From positions 620,001 through 684,000 of the forward strand of contig BLLK01000022.1 in assembly GCA_021927905.1 (NCBI GenBank): a DNA stretch of 64,000 bases, given 5' to 3'. The position numbers and the translations under genes were made by a program. The notes below the pieces were generated by a model. The model searched no databases, had not been told where the DNA came from, and was given only the letters and a program-made list of their open reading frames with translations. Positions 1 through 10,809 of the stretch are shown piece by piece; within the stretch, counting starts at the first letter, position 1; each line of letters begins with the position of its first letter. This DNA is from Chaetoceros tenuissimus (taxonomy: Eukaryota; Bacillariophyta; Thalassiosirophyceae; Chaetocerotales; Chaetocerotaceae).

Positions 1-1
1 C

Positions 2-1536
2 ATCCTTGGAAATTTTGCAAATGTCAATCGTATTATTGGACAATACGCACCTGCTATTAATTCCAAGGAAGATGAAACTGATAAGATTGACTTCAATGCA
101 TTGGACGTTGATCAAAAGATGCAGATTGTACACAAGGTTTTGGAAGGAGTTTCTTCCAAGTCTGAATCGTTGGAACTTGTAGTTTTAGATCAAGGTGGAA
201 ATGTGGTTTGCAAAAATCAAACCACTGAAAACGTTCCAGTGGATGAAGAATTTGAGTCGAAAAAAGCTATGCCATTATCATTCTTAGCTGTCGGATTGAA
301 CAAGTTTGGGCACAGTGTTGAAACTACTTCAACATCACCCGTTTCCGAGGCTGTCGAGGAGAAGAAGCAGAATGAGGTTGTAATTCTTCGCGACGTGTCC
401 AGTGATGCTACTGAAGAAGATATTCGTAAAGTATTTTCTAATGATGACGAGAATCTTAGTTTAACTATTGTCAAGGTTGAGAAAGATGAGGGGAACTCAT
501 GGTACGATGAAAATTTGCAAATGATTTCGTTTCGTCTGAAATGACATTTTTACTTCATCTTTTTGCCCATTTTATGTTGTCACAACATCTATCTCACACA
601 ATCATCTGGATTCCATAGGTCTATTACAATTGATTCTTCAACATCTAGGCATGACCTGGTTTCAATTTTATTGACTCTACGCAACAAAACTATTTGCAAC
701 GAACCAGTAAAAGCGCGTTTAAGAACACAAAGCTCTGCTACTACCCCGACCAATAGCACCCCTAGACATTATAACAATACCTACTCTAGTCAGCGAAGTA
801 ACAACGGAAGTAATGTTTATGCCGGAGATAGAATTACTTACAGTAGGAAATTCAACAAGCAATACTCGAAACAAAGAGGTGGAAAGAACAGCAATGACAA
901 ACAACAGTCTAAAAAGTCTAAACCTATCGAAAAGCCTAATGTCCCTCCACCTCCGTTGGTAGAAGAGCATTTTCCTGGTCTTGGAGGTGATGGAAATGCT
1001 GCACCAAAGAAAGATGTAACTGGCAGTGCATACGCAGCAGCTTTGTTGAAAGCTGCACCACCTGTGGCAGAAGTTTCCACAGGTGCTTCTGTGGCACGTA
1101 CGGAAAAGAAAGCAAATTCTTCTCCCCGTAAGGTATGTAACTTTCAAACGTATTTGAATTGGAGAAAGTGAATGCACGAAGTGGTTTCAATGGTTGGAAT
1201 GAAGACTTTTTTTGTATCGTTATCAACATCTCAGAAGATGTTATGTTTGTACATTTGTATTCGTACTGTCTGACCAACACGCTAAGACATCATGTGACTC
1301 TTTGAAAGCACACACTTCTAATCAGACTCATTTATCATAAAACTCACATTTCTCCGTTACTTTCACAGAAGGTAGATGATAGCAAAAGTACAGGCACTAT
1401 CAGTACAGAGGGTTCTAGTGCGGATGATAAGTCTCATGCTTCAAAAGAGATGGAAACAGTTTCCCCGCCAGTAAAAGCATCATGGGGTGGCGGCAAGTCA
1501 TTTGCTGATATTTTGAAAAAGCAGGAAGCAGCATAG
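2..1536 (+). CDS. La-related protein (LARP4-like), 5' truncated by window edge
   Basis: Exons read as 2-501, 619-1132 and 1369-1536, joined by GT-AG introns of 117 and 236 bp; 393 residues are visible and the N-terminus lies outside the window. The first residues (ILGNFANVNRII) look like the end of a La motif. An RRM follows (VVILRDVSSDATEEDI, then NSW across the first splice), in the order found in LARP4-type proteins, which bind mRNA 3' ends and poly(A)-binding protein. The rest is Asn/Ser/Lys-rich and disordered, with two short conserved-looking patches, EEHFPGLGG and a C-terminal WGGGKSFADILKKQ. Splicing at 501/619 restores the RRM, whereas reading through gives a stop at 542-544. The LARP4 assignment rather than another LARP is inferred from RRM wording. 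Confidence 0.68.
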
Positions 1537-1820
1537 ATAACAAGTGGTGGCTATTTACCAACTTTTACTGATGAGGTGGATACATATATTCTAAATAATC
1601 GCGGAGATTACTAGTTTTTGCAAAGATTGAAATATGACAAAACAATGCATCGAATACATCAAGATATTCTTCCTTTCTAAATGGAAAGATGAGTGATTTT
1701 TATGTAATCATATATGAAAATACTTCTTCTTGTTAAATGAAGGAGTGTTCAAAACAGATATTTGTAGTCGAAAGATAATAAAACATTCTTTGTAAACCCG
1801 CGCTTGTGCATAATATGGTA

Positions 1821-2684
1821 TTATATGATATCATGTATGTTCCCAAAAGAGACAGTCGTCCTTGTAAAGCCTAGTTTTGCATCAAGACGCTCAATAACAA
1901 CATTGTAATCATCTTCGCCTCCATGATCACCAACCAAGTACTCTGCCATAGTAATTTCCTTAATAATTGATGAACATAAACCTTCAATTTGTTCATGGTC
2001 CAAATTATTTCTCCACCTTTGTTTTAGTAACTCATTTCCCTTTCCAGAACCTTTTCCAAGGACACGACCAGCGATTGCATCTGAAATTACACCAGATGGT
2101 TCCACCAATCTCATCTCTACAGGTATATCTGAATTTACTCTCGCCACGATCATAAATATACCCAGCGGCCGACCAATATTTAATCGTTCTCCTCTGTCCA
2201 CCAAGATATCAGGTGATCCATCATGAATCTCATCCTCGTATCCCATGAAAGACAGCATGATTCTACTAGCTGTATGGGCTACTCTTCTACAGTCTGGAAT
2301 TGCATCGTATCTCTCCCATACATTCATTACATCTTTTCTTAATAATTTATTTACAAACGAAGCATCAGAAGCAACACCACTAGAAATTGTAGCCAGCATG
2401 GTATTGTCTGTGGAATGCGATTGGCCTATTATATTACATCTTTGCTTAGGAAGAATACCCATTTGCTTCCTTTCAAGATAAGCAATATACAGAGACGATC
2501 CACACATTGTTACTAGAGTTGGCAATGGATGAAGTTTCGTTTTGCCTGCATTGTTGATTTGCGGAGAGGATCCATATCGGTCTAGCTCCTGGACTGATCT
2601 ATACAACGAACTTGATCCCGCTACCGCAATAGAACTAGACAAGGAAAATATCAAGAAAGTGAGAAGGATTGGCCAAAGGTGCAT
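1821..2684 (-). CDS. Proteasome-subunit-like (Ntn-hydrolase fold) protein with N-terminal signal peptide
   Basis: Single-exon, 287 residues. The body resembles 20S proteasome alpha subunits: a TLVTMCGSSLYIAYLERKQ strand pair, an IISQ-type turn, a helix ending RVAHTASRIMLSF, then GRPLGIFMIVARVN, VEPSGVISDAIAGRVLGKGS and a last helix EQIEGLCSSIIKE. Unlike canonical alpha subunits it opens with a strongly hydrophobic leader (residues about 3-23, WPILLTFLIFSLSSSIAVAG), and the usual YDRxxTxFSPEGRLxQVEYA opening is reduced to a vague SLYRSVQELDRYGSS. An in-frame stop lies 9 codons upstream of this ATG, so the leader is not a misplaced start. Known members act in the cytosol or nucleus; a secretory or plastid-periphery location would be unusual. 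Function is not assigned. Confidence 0.68.
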   Translation of the reverse strand: MHLWPILLTFLIFSLSSSIAVAGSSSLYRSVQELDRYGSSPQINNAGKTKLHPLPTLVTMCGSSLYIAYLERKQMGILPKQRCNIIGQSHSTDNTMLATISSGVASDASFVNKLLRKDVMNVWERYDAIPDCRRVAHTASRIMLSFMGYEDEIHDGSPDILVDRGERLNIGRPLGIFMIVARVNSDIPVEMRLVEPSGVISDAIAGRVLGKGSGKGNELLKQRWRNNLDHEQIEGLCSSIIKEITMAEYLVGDHGGEDDYNVVIERLDAKLGFTRTTVSFGNIHDII

Positions 2685-3067
2685 CTCAAGATGGTTTATG
2701 CTAATCTATGCGAGTTGGATTGTAAGTGGGATACTACTCATGTATCGATACTACAAAATCAAAAGGTGAAGAATCAAACGCATGCATGTATTCGTCAAAA
2801 ATGAGACGAGAGACGAAGTGAGACATTGAAGCATGATCTTGTCGAGGTAGTACTGTTGTACGTAGGTATGTTGGGCGCAAATTTCTACGCCAAAATTTTG
2901 CTTGCAGTGCGAAATATCAAAAACATTTCGTCAGAATTACGAAGAAAAATATATGACTATATGTCAAACCATATTCATTGTCTTCATAGAATCTTGTTCG
3001 ATTTCAAAGTTGTTTTTTATAAATTATTCATGTAATCTTATTCCTTGCTATTTCAATTTTGCTTTGT
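2685..3067. other. Intergenic, nothing recognised
   Basis: AT-rich spacer between the start of the proteasome-like gene and the stop of the sulfotransferase gene. The two short frames here (69 and 67 codons) have no family signature and overlap each other, so I see no gene. Confidence 0.5.
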
Positions 3068-4307
3068 TTATTCCATATCAGACTCAAACTCATATTCAGC
3101 ATTGATATGAGTCTTATATTCAGTCAGCAAGTGAACTAATTGTTCTGCAACTAAGTCTCCATTGTCCTTCCATGTGGTGTATTCAGAAATAAGATTCTCG
3201 ATACTATTTTTCATTGTAAGCAATTGAGCAGCGGTGAATCTTTTCGAGTTTGCAGGAGGTCCATTTCCATCTCTACCACCATTGTGATTCTTTGTGTCCC
3301 ACACTGCATCTAAAATACAAGCACGAGCTTGAGCATTGATGACTTCTACGTTTGGTGTGGCATCGAGAACTTGCCCGAGTCTAAAGAAATCAATCGTAGG
3401 ATGCTCATTGAAAAATGTATCAAAGTCAATTACAATCTTTGGCTTGCAGACAAGATCAGAGACACAGTGAGGGTCTGTCGAACCATCGGGATATTTTCCA
3501 CCTTTCATCCAAAAGTTAATCATATCTACCCAGTTTTGGAATTCCATGTCAAACATTTCATCTCTCCAACTCTCCCACGACTCGACCTAGACATTAGAAA
3601 GTTCAAATGGTTGAGTTAGAATGCATTCTTATTTGCAAAACTTGAGATAGAACAAAATATGGTACTTACTGGTGCGCGCTCTTTGTAGGTGAATCCTACT
3701 CTTGAAAAGGATTCTGCCCAATTACTAGCAAAGTCAAGCTCAAATCTCACGGAATGGTAAGAAGGCAATGCCCATCTTGGATTTCTAATGAGAAACAACG
3801 TCTGGTCTAGTTTATCTCCCCAGGACCACGTTCCCTCGTGGTGAGGGTAACTTGACTTGATGTGAAGAGCATTATCATTACCAGAGAATCCCCAGTCATC
3901 ACCTGGAGCACTATCGGTCAAACCCTCGATAACAGTGTATGTAAAACGCTTTCCAGAACCTAAAATTAGTAGAATTCACCGTCAGTAATTTGATACGATA
4001 GAAAAGAATACATGTGTATACAAGCATCCCTACAGTATTGGATGTATGTTGCGAATGACTGGTAATGACCATTCAATAATTACTCACCTGGAAAGCTCAC
4101 AAGTAAACTTCTTTGAGCTCCTTCAGCAGCAGCTATCTTATGGGTAGGATGCAATTCACATTGTCCATTACCCAGGTCTGTAGAAAGCATACGCTCCCTC
4201 TCGATAACAGCAGCTCTTTGGACAAAGTTGTGGTTCACTTGTATTATGTAAGCTGCCAAGGAACAGTACATGAGTACTGCCTTCGACTTTCTACTAATGC
4301 TTGTCAT
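3068..4307 (-). CDS. Type II membrane sulfotransferase-like protein
   Basis: Three exons on the minus strand (4307-4088, 3959-3670, 3586-3068), 342 residues. A short cytoplasmic basic tail and a signal anchor (about residues 10-25) suggest a Golgi lumenal enzyme. The first splice joins the PAPS-binding loop, LLVSFPGSGKRF (about residues 67-78), which neither exon encodes alone. Downstream are IKSSYPHHEG and the 3'-phosphate-binding-like LFLIRNPRWALPSYHS, the order seen in WSC-domain-type sulfotransferases. The second exon ends KERAP and continues VESWESWRDEMF. Such enzymes move sulfate from PAPS to glycans; the actual acceptor cannot be told from sequence. Two GT-AG introns of 128 and 83 bp. 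Confidence 0.72.
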
Positions 4308-4679
4308 ATCTTAGGTCTGCTAAAGAATAGAATATATTTTGTCAAAGCTCCCAAGTAGAGAGAAAGTGATATTTCAGGTAGTGACAGTGACGACAGATTT
4401 TATTATCAAGTAATAGATCACTCTGATGTAGCGTTTGTTGCTTTGATCTACACGTAAAACATAGAATTGTGGTCATTTTCGAAGGTGGAGTAACTATCGG
4501 AGTTATCGGTGGAGGAGCTTTATGCCAAAAGAGTACAAAATTAGCCAGTTTAATCACATTGAGACGTATTCTTGTTTACTTCAATGAAGAAAAACCTTTC
4601 CGGGTCTTCCACTTGAGGATCACCAATATTTGGCTACGTATTCACTTTTAGGCCTATTTCAGGCCACAAGTAATATGTA

Positions 4680-4687
4680 GTACGTAC
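4680..4687. promoter_or_regulatory. GTACGTAC palindrome upstream of the bHLH gene
   Basis: Palindromic GTACGTAC 175 bp before the bHLH start codon, inside the 554-bp divergent spacer 4308-4861. Otherwise that spacer holds only AT-rich sequence. It is one of a recurrent series in this window. Confidence 0.35.
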
Positions 4688-4861
4688 CATAGGTTTTTGC
4701 CAATAATAAAGAAAGAAATGAGCACATCATGTTGAGTGTTACGTTGTTACGTTTTTCCAAAGTTTTTCACTCTTTCACTAGAACTTCTTTTAAACAAACC
4801 TAGGACTCGCCTTTCCTTGACTTTGCTGCAGATCCCAACTAATAAAGGGAAATAGTTATAA

Positions 4862-6317
4862 ATGGATAAATTGCATCAACTCAGTACAAGGAACACACCT
4901 GAAAAGAGTAGCATGTCTCCACAATTGAATGCTAGAAAAAATTCATCAGCAGACGATTGGATGCAAGTTCTAGATAACTTCCTCGATAATGATGAAGCTG
5001 CTAGTGCTCAACTAAGTAGAAATGATCATTCTTTTTCAAATATTGCACATGCACACAATGAAAATACCTCCATCGACTCTCATTTACCAGTTGGTCACAA
5101 CATGCAGCATCCGAACCATCAAAATGAATCTACATCCTGTAAGCAAGAATCAACAGAAGAACCTGTGGATGTTGAGCAGTCGCAAGTTGCAAAATCTTCG
5201 AGCAGTACTACAACTACTACATCTTCAGTCACTTCGAACAAAAAAGCCGATGATATTGATCCAAACCTGTCGGAAGATACAAAGGCACAAATCCGTTCCG
5301 AACGCAAACGCAATCGCGAAAAGCAGCGCCGATCTGATGTGAACAATCAATTTGCGGCACTTACTGATCTTCTTCAAAGTGTAGAAGGCTACGATCTTGA
5401 TAGCGATGTTTCTGATGACGAAGATGAGTGTGAACCAAAGAAGCGTAAAATTAATTCAGTGGGAATGGTGAATGTGGCTCCAGCCAATAGGGTTGATTTG
5501 ATTGCAAGAACTATTGCAGTCATGGATAGGTTGCACAAAGTTAACAGATCTCTAAGACAAAACGTCAAGGGTTTGAGGAAAAATCTGAAAAAATGTACTG
5601 GAGGTGCAGCTGGAACCAACTCGACTTCCGCAATGCCTGGAATGATGATGAATGGTATGAATATGGCTATGAATGGACAAATGCCAGGGATGATGATGAT
5701 GATGCCACAACAGATGGCAAGTACTGATGGACAACAACAGGTATGTGTCTTTTGCTCACCTTGGTGTTTCTCATGATTTAACAAGTACGAGTAAGACTCA
5801 CATTTACCCTTGTTCTTAGCCGATGATGATGATGGTTCCGATGATGATGCCAAATGCAATGATGCAAGCAAATGGGCAGGGTTTCGTACAAGGAGCAACA
5901 ATGATGGGAAATCAAATGCAACAACAAGCAACTCAAGTTCAAGCCAATAACACAGGTGCTCAACCTCATCAACAAATACAGATGCAGCAACAAGCAACAC
6001 AACAGCTTGCTACAAGCAGCACACATAACGGTATGAACATGATGCTTACAAATCCGATGGGGGCTTTCCAAGGAATGCATACAATGCAAACTCAACCCAT
6101 GGGTCAAAACACATTTCTACAGCAGAACTCAAACACTGCACAAGTGCCTGCTTCTACTTTGGCACCTATGGCTCATCAGCAGCAACCACAAACTTCGACT
6201 CAGCAACAAAGTAATATGTCATCTAGTAGTCATTCCACTTCGGGGGGCAATGATCCGAATGTCGGTAATGGTGATGGATCATTTACTTACGGGGGAAATC
6301 TAGCACACTGTGCTTAA
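4862..6317 (+). CDS. bHLH transcription factor with long acidic loop and Gln/Met-rich tail
   Basis: Two exons (4862-5740, 5820-6317) joined in phase 0 across a 79-bp intron; 458 residues. The basic region and helix 1 (about residues 142-168) carry the E-x-x-R-R DNA-contact pattern in RKRNREKQRRSDVNNQF, predicting E-box-type binding, although the usual His at the fifth basic position is replaced. Helix 2 starts around residue 208 (NRVDLIARTIAVMDRL). Between them lies a loop of about 40 residues, acidic then basic (DSDVSDDEDE, KKRK), far longer than the usual 5-15. After a short zipper-like stretch come Met- and Gln-rich low-complexity segments typical of activation domains. No PAS domain is visible. 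Targets are unknown. Confidence 0.78.
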
Positions 6318-6534
6318 TAAAATCCAAAGCTGGAACTTAATAGTAGCTTTGAAATTGATTGTAAAGTTAAGGTAGAAGGAACATTAATTTAGCAATACCT
6401 AGTTCATGTCACAAATCTGCACTCTATAGCATCGAACAACCTAGATGACCTTATACATAAGAACTAATTTTTGACCGGAGCATTTTGATATGGAAGAATG
6501 ATTCCACTATTTTTGTCTTTATTCTGGTCCACGT

Positions 6535-7641
6535 TTAAATCTTCCTCATTACAACATTATATCGACCAGAAGGCAATTCTACAACTGTAATGCTTTCCGT
6601 GTTTACTTTCCAATTAGATCGAATTGCCTCTTCCTTCCACCACTTCTTTGAAACCCCTTTTGAGAAGAATACACTGAGCATGTCATCCAACTGTAAAAAT
6701 AAAAGTATTCAGTATCAAGAAGACTTACCTCCCCAGTCATTAGTATCTTCACATAGGGGTAATGATATTTCCTCGATTATTACCGGTTTTCCTTTCTTTG
6801 TAATTCGTATCAATTCAGTAACCCAGGCAGCATACCATCTTTCCTGTTCTTTTTGATCCAAATCTGATAGTAATTTTAGATTCCAGGATTTTTCCTTACA
6901 TAATTTATGAGACTCCATTTTCTTACTGCTTTTTTCTTGGATCTTCAAAGGATCATCAAGTGGATCAATATAACCAGTATAAGCCAAGTCAAAGTATTCA
7001 TCTGGAATAAATGAAAGATCTGTTGCGTCAGCTTTACAAATGGACCCCAACTTCGATCCTAATGATGGTAACGTCTGTGAAAGGAAATCAAATGCTTGGT
7101 CTACAGCTACTTGTCTATATTCTATTCCGTAGAATTCGAGACCATGAATACCCTTTCTCTCTCTGAGCAATTCAGCTTTCATGAAAAGATTTAGTCCTAC
7201 TCCTGCAGCACTTTCGAAAATTTTATCTCCTGGCTTTAACTCGGAAAAGTGGTCAATTACAAAATTTCCTTTTGTCTTTTTTAGAGAATTATAGTTCCTA
7301 CTCCAACCATCTATCATTGTAGATTTGAGTTCATCTACAGCGTCTTTGTCCCATTTTTTATGCATGTATTCTTCCCCTTCGTACCATTCCATTTCTATGT
7401 CATTCAAAGGAATAGCAACACTTGATGGGCATGAAAGCAACTCGGATGATTTTTTCCTATTAGTCAAAGAAAGCACAAATATTAGTGTAGCCATTACAAC
7501 GAATGATGCCACCACAATGATGATCTTTGACTCTTTTTGTGATTTTGATGTTGTTCTAATCTGATCTATTCTTTCTCTATCCACAAGGCCTATCACCTCA
7601 TCTTCAAAAACTTCAATGCTTTCCATTTCCATAGCCTTCAT
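6535..7641 (-). CDS. Single-pass membrane protein with SAM-dependent methyltransferase domain
   Basis: Two exons (7641-6729, 6656-6535), 344 residues. One transmembrane segment lies at about residues 40-59, followed by a lumenal-type class I methyltransferase fold: a motif I variant FESAAGVGLN at about residue 143, a motif II acidic strand (FYGIEYRQ), KADATDLSFIPDEYFD as motifs III/IV, and a late strand GKPVIIEEISLP. The splice was chosen because joining G at 6729 to 6656 gives DWGG followed by VSKKWW, a continuous motif. The more obvious TTTTTACAG acceptor upstream would put a stop two codons later. This choice is the least certain part of the model. The substrate is unknown. Confidence 0.65.
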
Positions 7642-7838
7642 TGCTCTGGATTTTCTTTAGTAATATACAACCAATTAGTTTTGCCGTTTTCATCTAGTAT
7701 TCGTTGTTGAAACAAAAGAATTTTTTCACTTTTTGGCGATGATTTAGAATCATTTTTTGGCGATTTGATTGAACACTGTCAAAAATAGCCTCCTCCCGTC
7801 TATAAAACTAAAATTCAAAAATTTCGTACTATAGGTAA

Positions 7839-7848
7839 TACGTACGTA
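7839..7848. promoter_or_regulatory. TACGTACGTA palindrome in divergent spacer
   Basis: Perfect palindrome 168 bp upstream of the start codon at 8016, in the 374-bp head-to-head spacer between the methyltransferase and helicase-associated-repeat genes. No TATA box is evident. Confidence 0.4.
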
Positions 7849-8015
7849 GCTTGACCTTCTCTTTCAATCTCTACCCCCGATGCTACTGCAACGAGTTACC
7901 ATTTTCATTTCTACCTTCTAAAACTTGCAACCTAGGTGCTTATCTTTCAAGATCACTGCATCCCTAATACATACAATAAGACACAAAGACAAGGTTCATA
8001 GTTTATACCGGGAAA

Positions 8016-9155
8016 ATGCCGAAAAGAAAAGCTGCAGTAAAAGCAGAGTCTCTCATCAATTCTATGACAGGCAATGACCAGAAGAGTAAGAAAAAGGCAA
8101 GGACAACAGAGGCCAGAAGTGCGTCGAAATCTGCATCTAAGGCATCAGCAAGCAAGACTTCAAATAAAGCCTCTGAGAAAAAGAATACATCAGATGATAC
8201 CAAGACCAAGAAGCGAAAAGCCAGAAAATTCACCTTTGAAGAGCGGATTGAGCAGCTCAACCAATTCATCAAGGATAATGGACACTGTGCTGTATCTCAA
8301 CGGTACGAGAAAGATGCGTCTCTCGGAAATTGGGCTAATGACATTCGGAAAGCATATCGTTGTGTGCGTCTTGGTAAAAAACCAGACCGTCCTTTGACGT
8401 TCGACATGATACTCCAGCTAGAATCGATTGGTTTCAAGTGGAAGCTTCAGGACCATGAGGCACAGTTTGAACAGCACCTTGCCGACCTCGCAGAGTTCAA
8501 GAGAATTCATGGTCATTGCGATGTCCCTGCAAAATATGAAAAGAATCCCCAGCTTGGAAATTGGATCAACAACATGAGACAATCATACAAAGCTAGACAG
8601 ACTGGAGGCACAACTCGACCAAGAAGAGGATTGACACAAGAAAGAGTAGACAAACTCGAAGCTTTGGGTTTCAGATGGCAAGTTGAATGGAAATTTCAAG
8701 ATGAAACACGTCAAAAGTTCGATGAAAAGTTTGAACACTATTTCTCACTACTTCAAGAGTATCAAAAGAAAAATGGACACTGCAATGTACCGAAAAGATC
8801 AGGGGCTCTTGGATCTTGGTGCCAACGCATGCGAGAAGCTTATAGGTATGTCTCTGTTTCTATTTGATAACTTTACATTTGTTTTTAGTTTCTAACCCTT
8901 TTTTATAGACACAAGCACACTGGTAGAAAGTCGTATAGAAACTTATCCGATGAGAGAATAAAGAGACTTGAAAACATTGGATTTGTTTGGAAAGTCAAGG
9001 GGAAGCTGACTTTTGAAGTGCCCAAAAAGGGATCAGATAGCAACACCAACGCTGATGACGGAGTGGAGTCTGCTGATGAGGCGGAGGAGAATTCTACTCC
9101 TGATGAGAAACCTCATGCTATTGATACCAAAACAATTCCTTTTGCAGCTATATAG
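8016..9155 (+). CDS. Protein with three helicase-associated (HA) repeats
   Basis: Two exons (8016-8845, 8909-9155) joined in phase 2; 358 residues. A Lys/Ser/Ala-rich basic N-terminus (about 70 residues, probable nuclear signal) precedes three HA repeats of about 70 residues. Each has a helix, GHCxV, LGNW or LGSW, a basic helix, and a closing LExIGFxW. The third repeat is completed only by the splice (REAYR then HKHTG). No helicase motor is present. Stand-alone multi-HA proteins are strongly expanded in diatoms; their role is uncertain, and nucleic-acid binding is inferred from the basic helical repeats. The tail is acidic (about 40 residues). Confidence 0.8.
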
Positions 9156-9583
9156 ATAGACTGGGGTGTACTTTTTTCATCTTTCTTTTCAAATCTCGCT
9201 TTGATCTTTTCAATGATAGTTATATTTGCACATCCCTTTCAGTTTCTCATCCATTTTCATGTAAAATAATTAGAAGTAAGTTATGTCGAGACTTTTTCAC
9301 ACTATACAATGTAAAATGTGTTCTTGCTTTAACTCATGCAAATTTCAAGCGGATGCCTACATACCATATGGGTATTTGCTCAAAGTGTCTCGATGACAGA
9401 AATAATTGAGAAAAGACTAAAGCCCGAAATCCTATACATAAACTCGCAAAGTCTCAAAATTAACGTTTAAGAAAAGTTACGGCAGATACAATAGCTGCAT
9501 TTATATCTACTTTCATGCTAAGTAAAACCTAAACCAACCAGCTACGTGCCAGCCAGTTCTCCTCATTCTCGTTTGTCAAAGAT
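9156..9583. other. Tail-to-tail spacer, nothing recognised
   Basis: Convergent 3' ends of the HA-repeat and NDUFS4 genes flank this AT-rich spacer. No further frame with family similarity was seen. Confidence 0.5.
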
Positions 9584-10378
9584 TTATCTTTGTTTGTAAT
9601 ATCCCTGCACATGCTTTGCAATATCTGCATCTCCGTTTGGTCCATACTGAGGAACAGTTCCATCTCCATGATACTTCAATGGTCTAAAATAATGACTTGT
9701 TCCAGCTTCAGGTCTGTACCACTGGTCACAGTTCTTCTTTTCGGTTCTAATTCTTCTTGCTACAGCCTGACTCAAAAAATTGTCTTGATACTGAGCATCA
9801 TCACTTCTTCCTTTTCTCATAATTGGTTTCTCAACAACAAAGTCCCAGCCACGTTTCTTTGCAAAGTAGACCGCATCCGCTGCATTTTTGAAGTGCATCT
9901 GAAGACGCATGTTGTTCGCCATGGAATCTGAAGAGGAAACCCACCCCATGAGCGGATTATCCCAACATTGACCAGTTTCTCCCTCGTCAGCGAAGGAGAT
10001 TACCCATTGCTTTTCCATATTTGTAGGAGCTTGAGTGACTTTCGCTTGTTCTTGTTTGATGTGTACAACACGCTTCTGTCCGGAAAGGGTAAGTGGATCT
10101 TGCGCTGCATGGGTAGGATCAAGAGCAGCTACTTCCGACGGATCATCAGGAAGCTTAGGTTCAGGTGGAGCAATGGTTGTTCCCCATACCATGGTTGGAT
10201 CAAGCTCACGGGATCTCTCCACATAGGTTTGTACAGAGGATTTCTCTGCTTCTAGTGCCTCACGAGCAGCGTTATTTTCGGAAAGAATTTCTGCTTGTGT
10301 GAGAGCATTAGATGAGAATCTTGCCGTTTGACGAGTCAAGAGAGCACGACGCGAAATAAATGATGTAATTAGCTTCAT
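9584..10378 (-). CDS. NDUFS4: NADH:ubiquinone oxidoreductase subunit NDUFS4 (18 kDa, complex I)
   Basis: Single exon, 264 residues. The C-terminal half shows the NDUFS4 signature: KQWVISF, CWDNPLMGWVSSSD, then LQMHFKNAADAVYFAKKRGW, the core of this nuclear-encoded accessory subunit of the complex I N-module. The first 25 residues are basic, hydroxylated and free of acidic residues (MKLITSFISRRALLTRQTAR), a mitochondrial presequence. The roughly 85-residue linker (Ala/Glu/Pro-rich) and a C-terminal extension beyond the core (HYFRPLKYHGDG onward) make it longer than the human protein of about 175 residues. Confidence 0.9.
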   Translation of the reverse strand: MKLITSFISRRALLTRQTARFSSNALTQAEILSENNAAREALEAEKSSVQTYVERSRELDPTMVWGTTIAPPEPKLPDDPSEVAALDPTHAAQDPLTLSGQKRVVHIKQEQAKVTQAPTNMEKQWVISFADEGETGQCWDNPLMGWVSSSDSMANNMRLQMHFKNAADAVYFAKKRGWDFVVEKPIMRKGRSDDAQYQDNFLSQAVARRIRTEKKNCDQWYRPEAGTSHYFRPLKYHGDGTVPQYGPNGDADIAKHVQGYYKQR

Positions 10379-10809
10379 GATTTAGATAAGATCTGCGATG
10401 ACGATATCGTTTCACTTCATGAAAACACTAGTATCTCGGCGTTGGTTGTTGGTTGAGCTGTGTGTTGCAATGTTGCAATAGGTAGACACACAACTGCGGC
10501 TTTCACTTGCAGCTTCAGCGAGAGCAATTTTGTATCACAAAATGGTACGTACACTAAGTAAAGAAGAAGAGAGGGGAAGGGGAGAAGGAAAGGATACTTT
10601 TCTTTTGAACATTGATTTCAGTTTCTTCTTCTAATACTCGTACGTTCGTATGATGAACCCCCTTAGAATAAATAAATATTGAAGCAAATTAAAAACAGTT
10701 TTCATTATGAATACATTTCCTAAGCATTATATCAACTTGCAATATCAAATATTGCACTTTTTATCACGAAAGATATTCAAAATTTTTGGAATTATGAAGT
10801 TTCTACATT
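10379..10809. other. Spacer with GTACGTAC palindrome (10545-10552)
   Basis: Promoter-side spacer of NDUFS4 and 3' side of the M11 protease. A GTACGTAC palindrome sits 167 bp upstream of the NDUFS4 start codon, followed by a purine-rich tract (about 10560-10600). No gene is seen. Confidence 0.4.

Noticed and set aside
6680-6728. Intron ending at the obvious TTTTTACAG in the methyltransferase gene
   Set aside because: It gives a stop two codons into the next exon. The later AAAAG acceptor keeps the methyltransferase motif intact.
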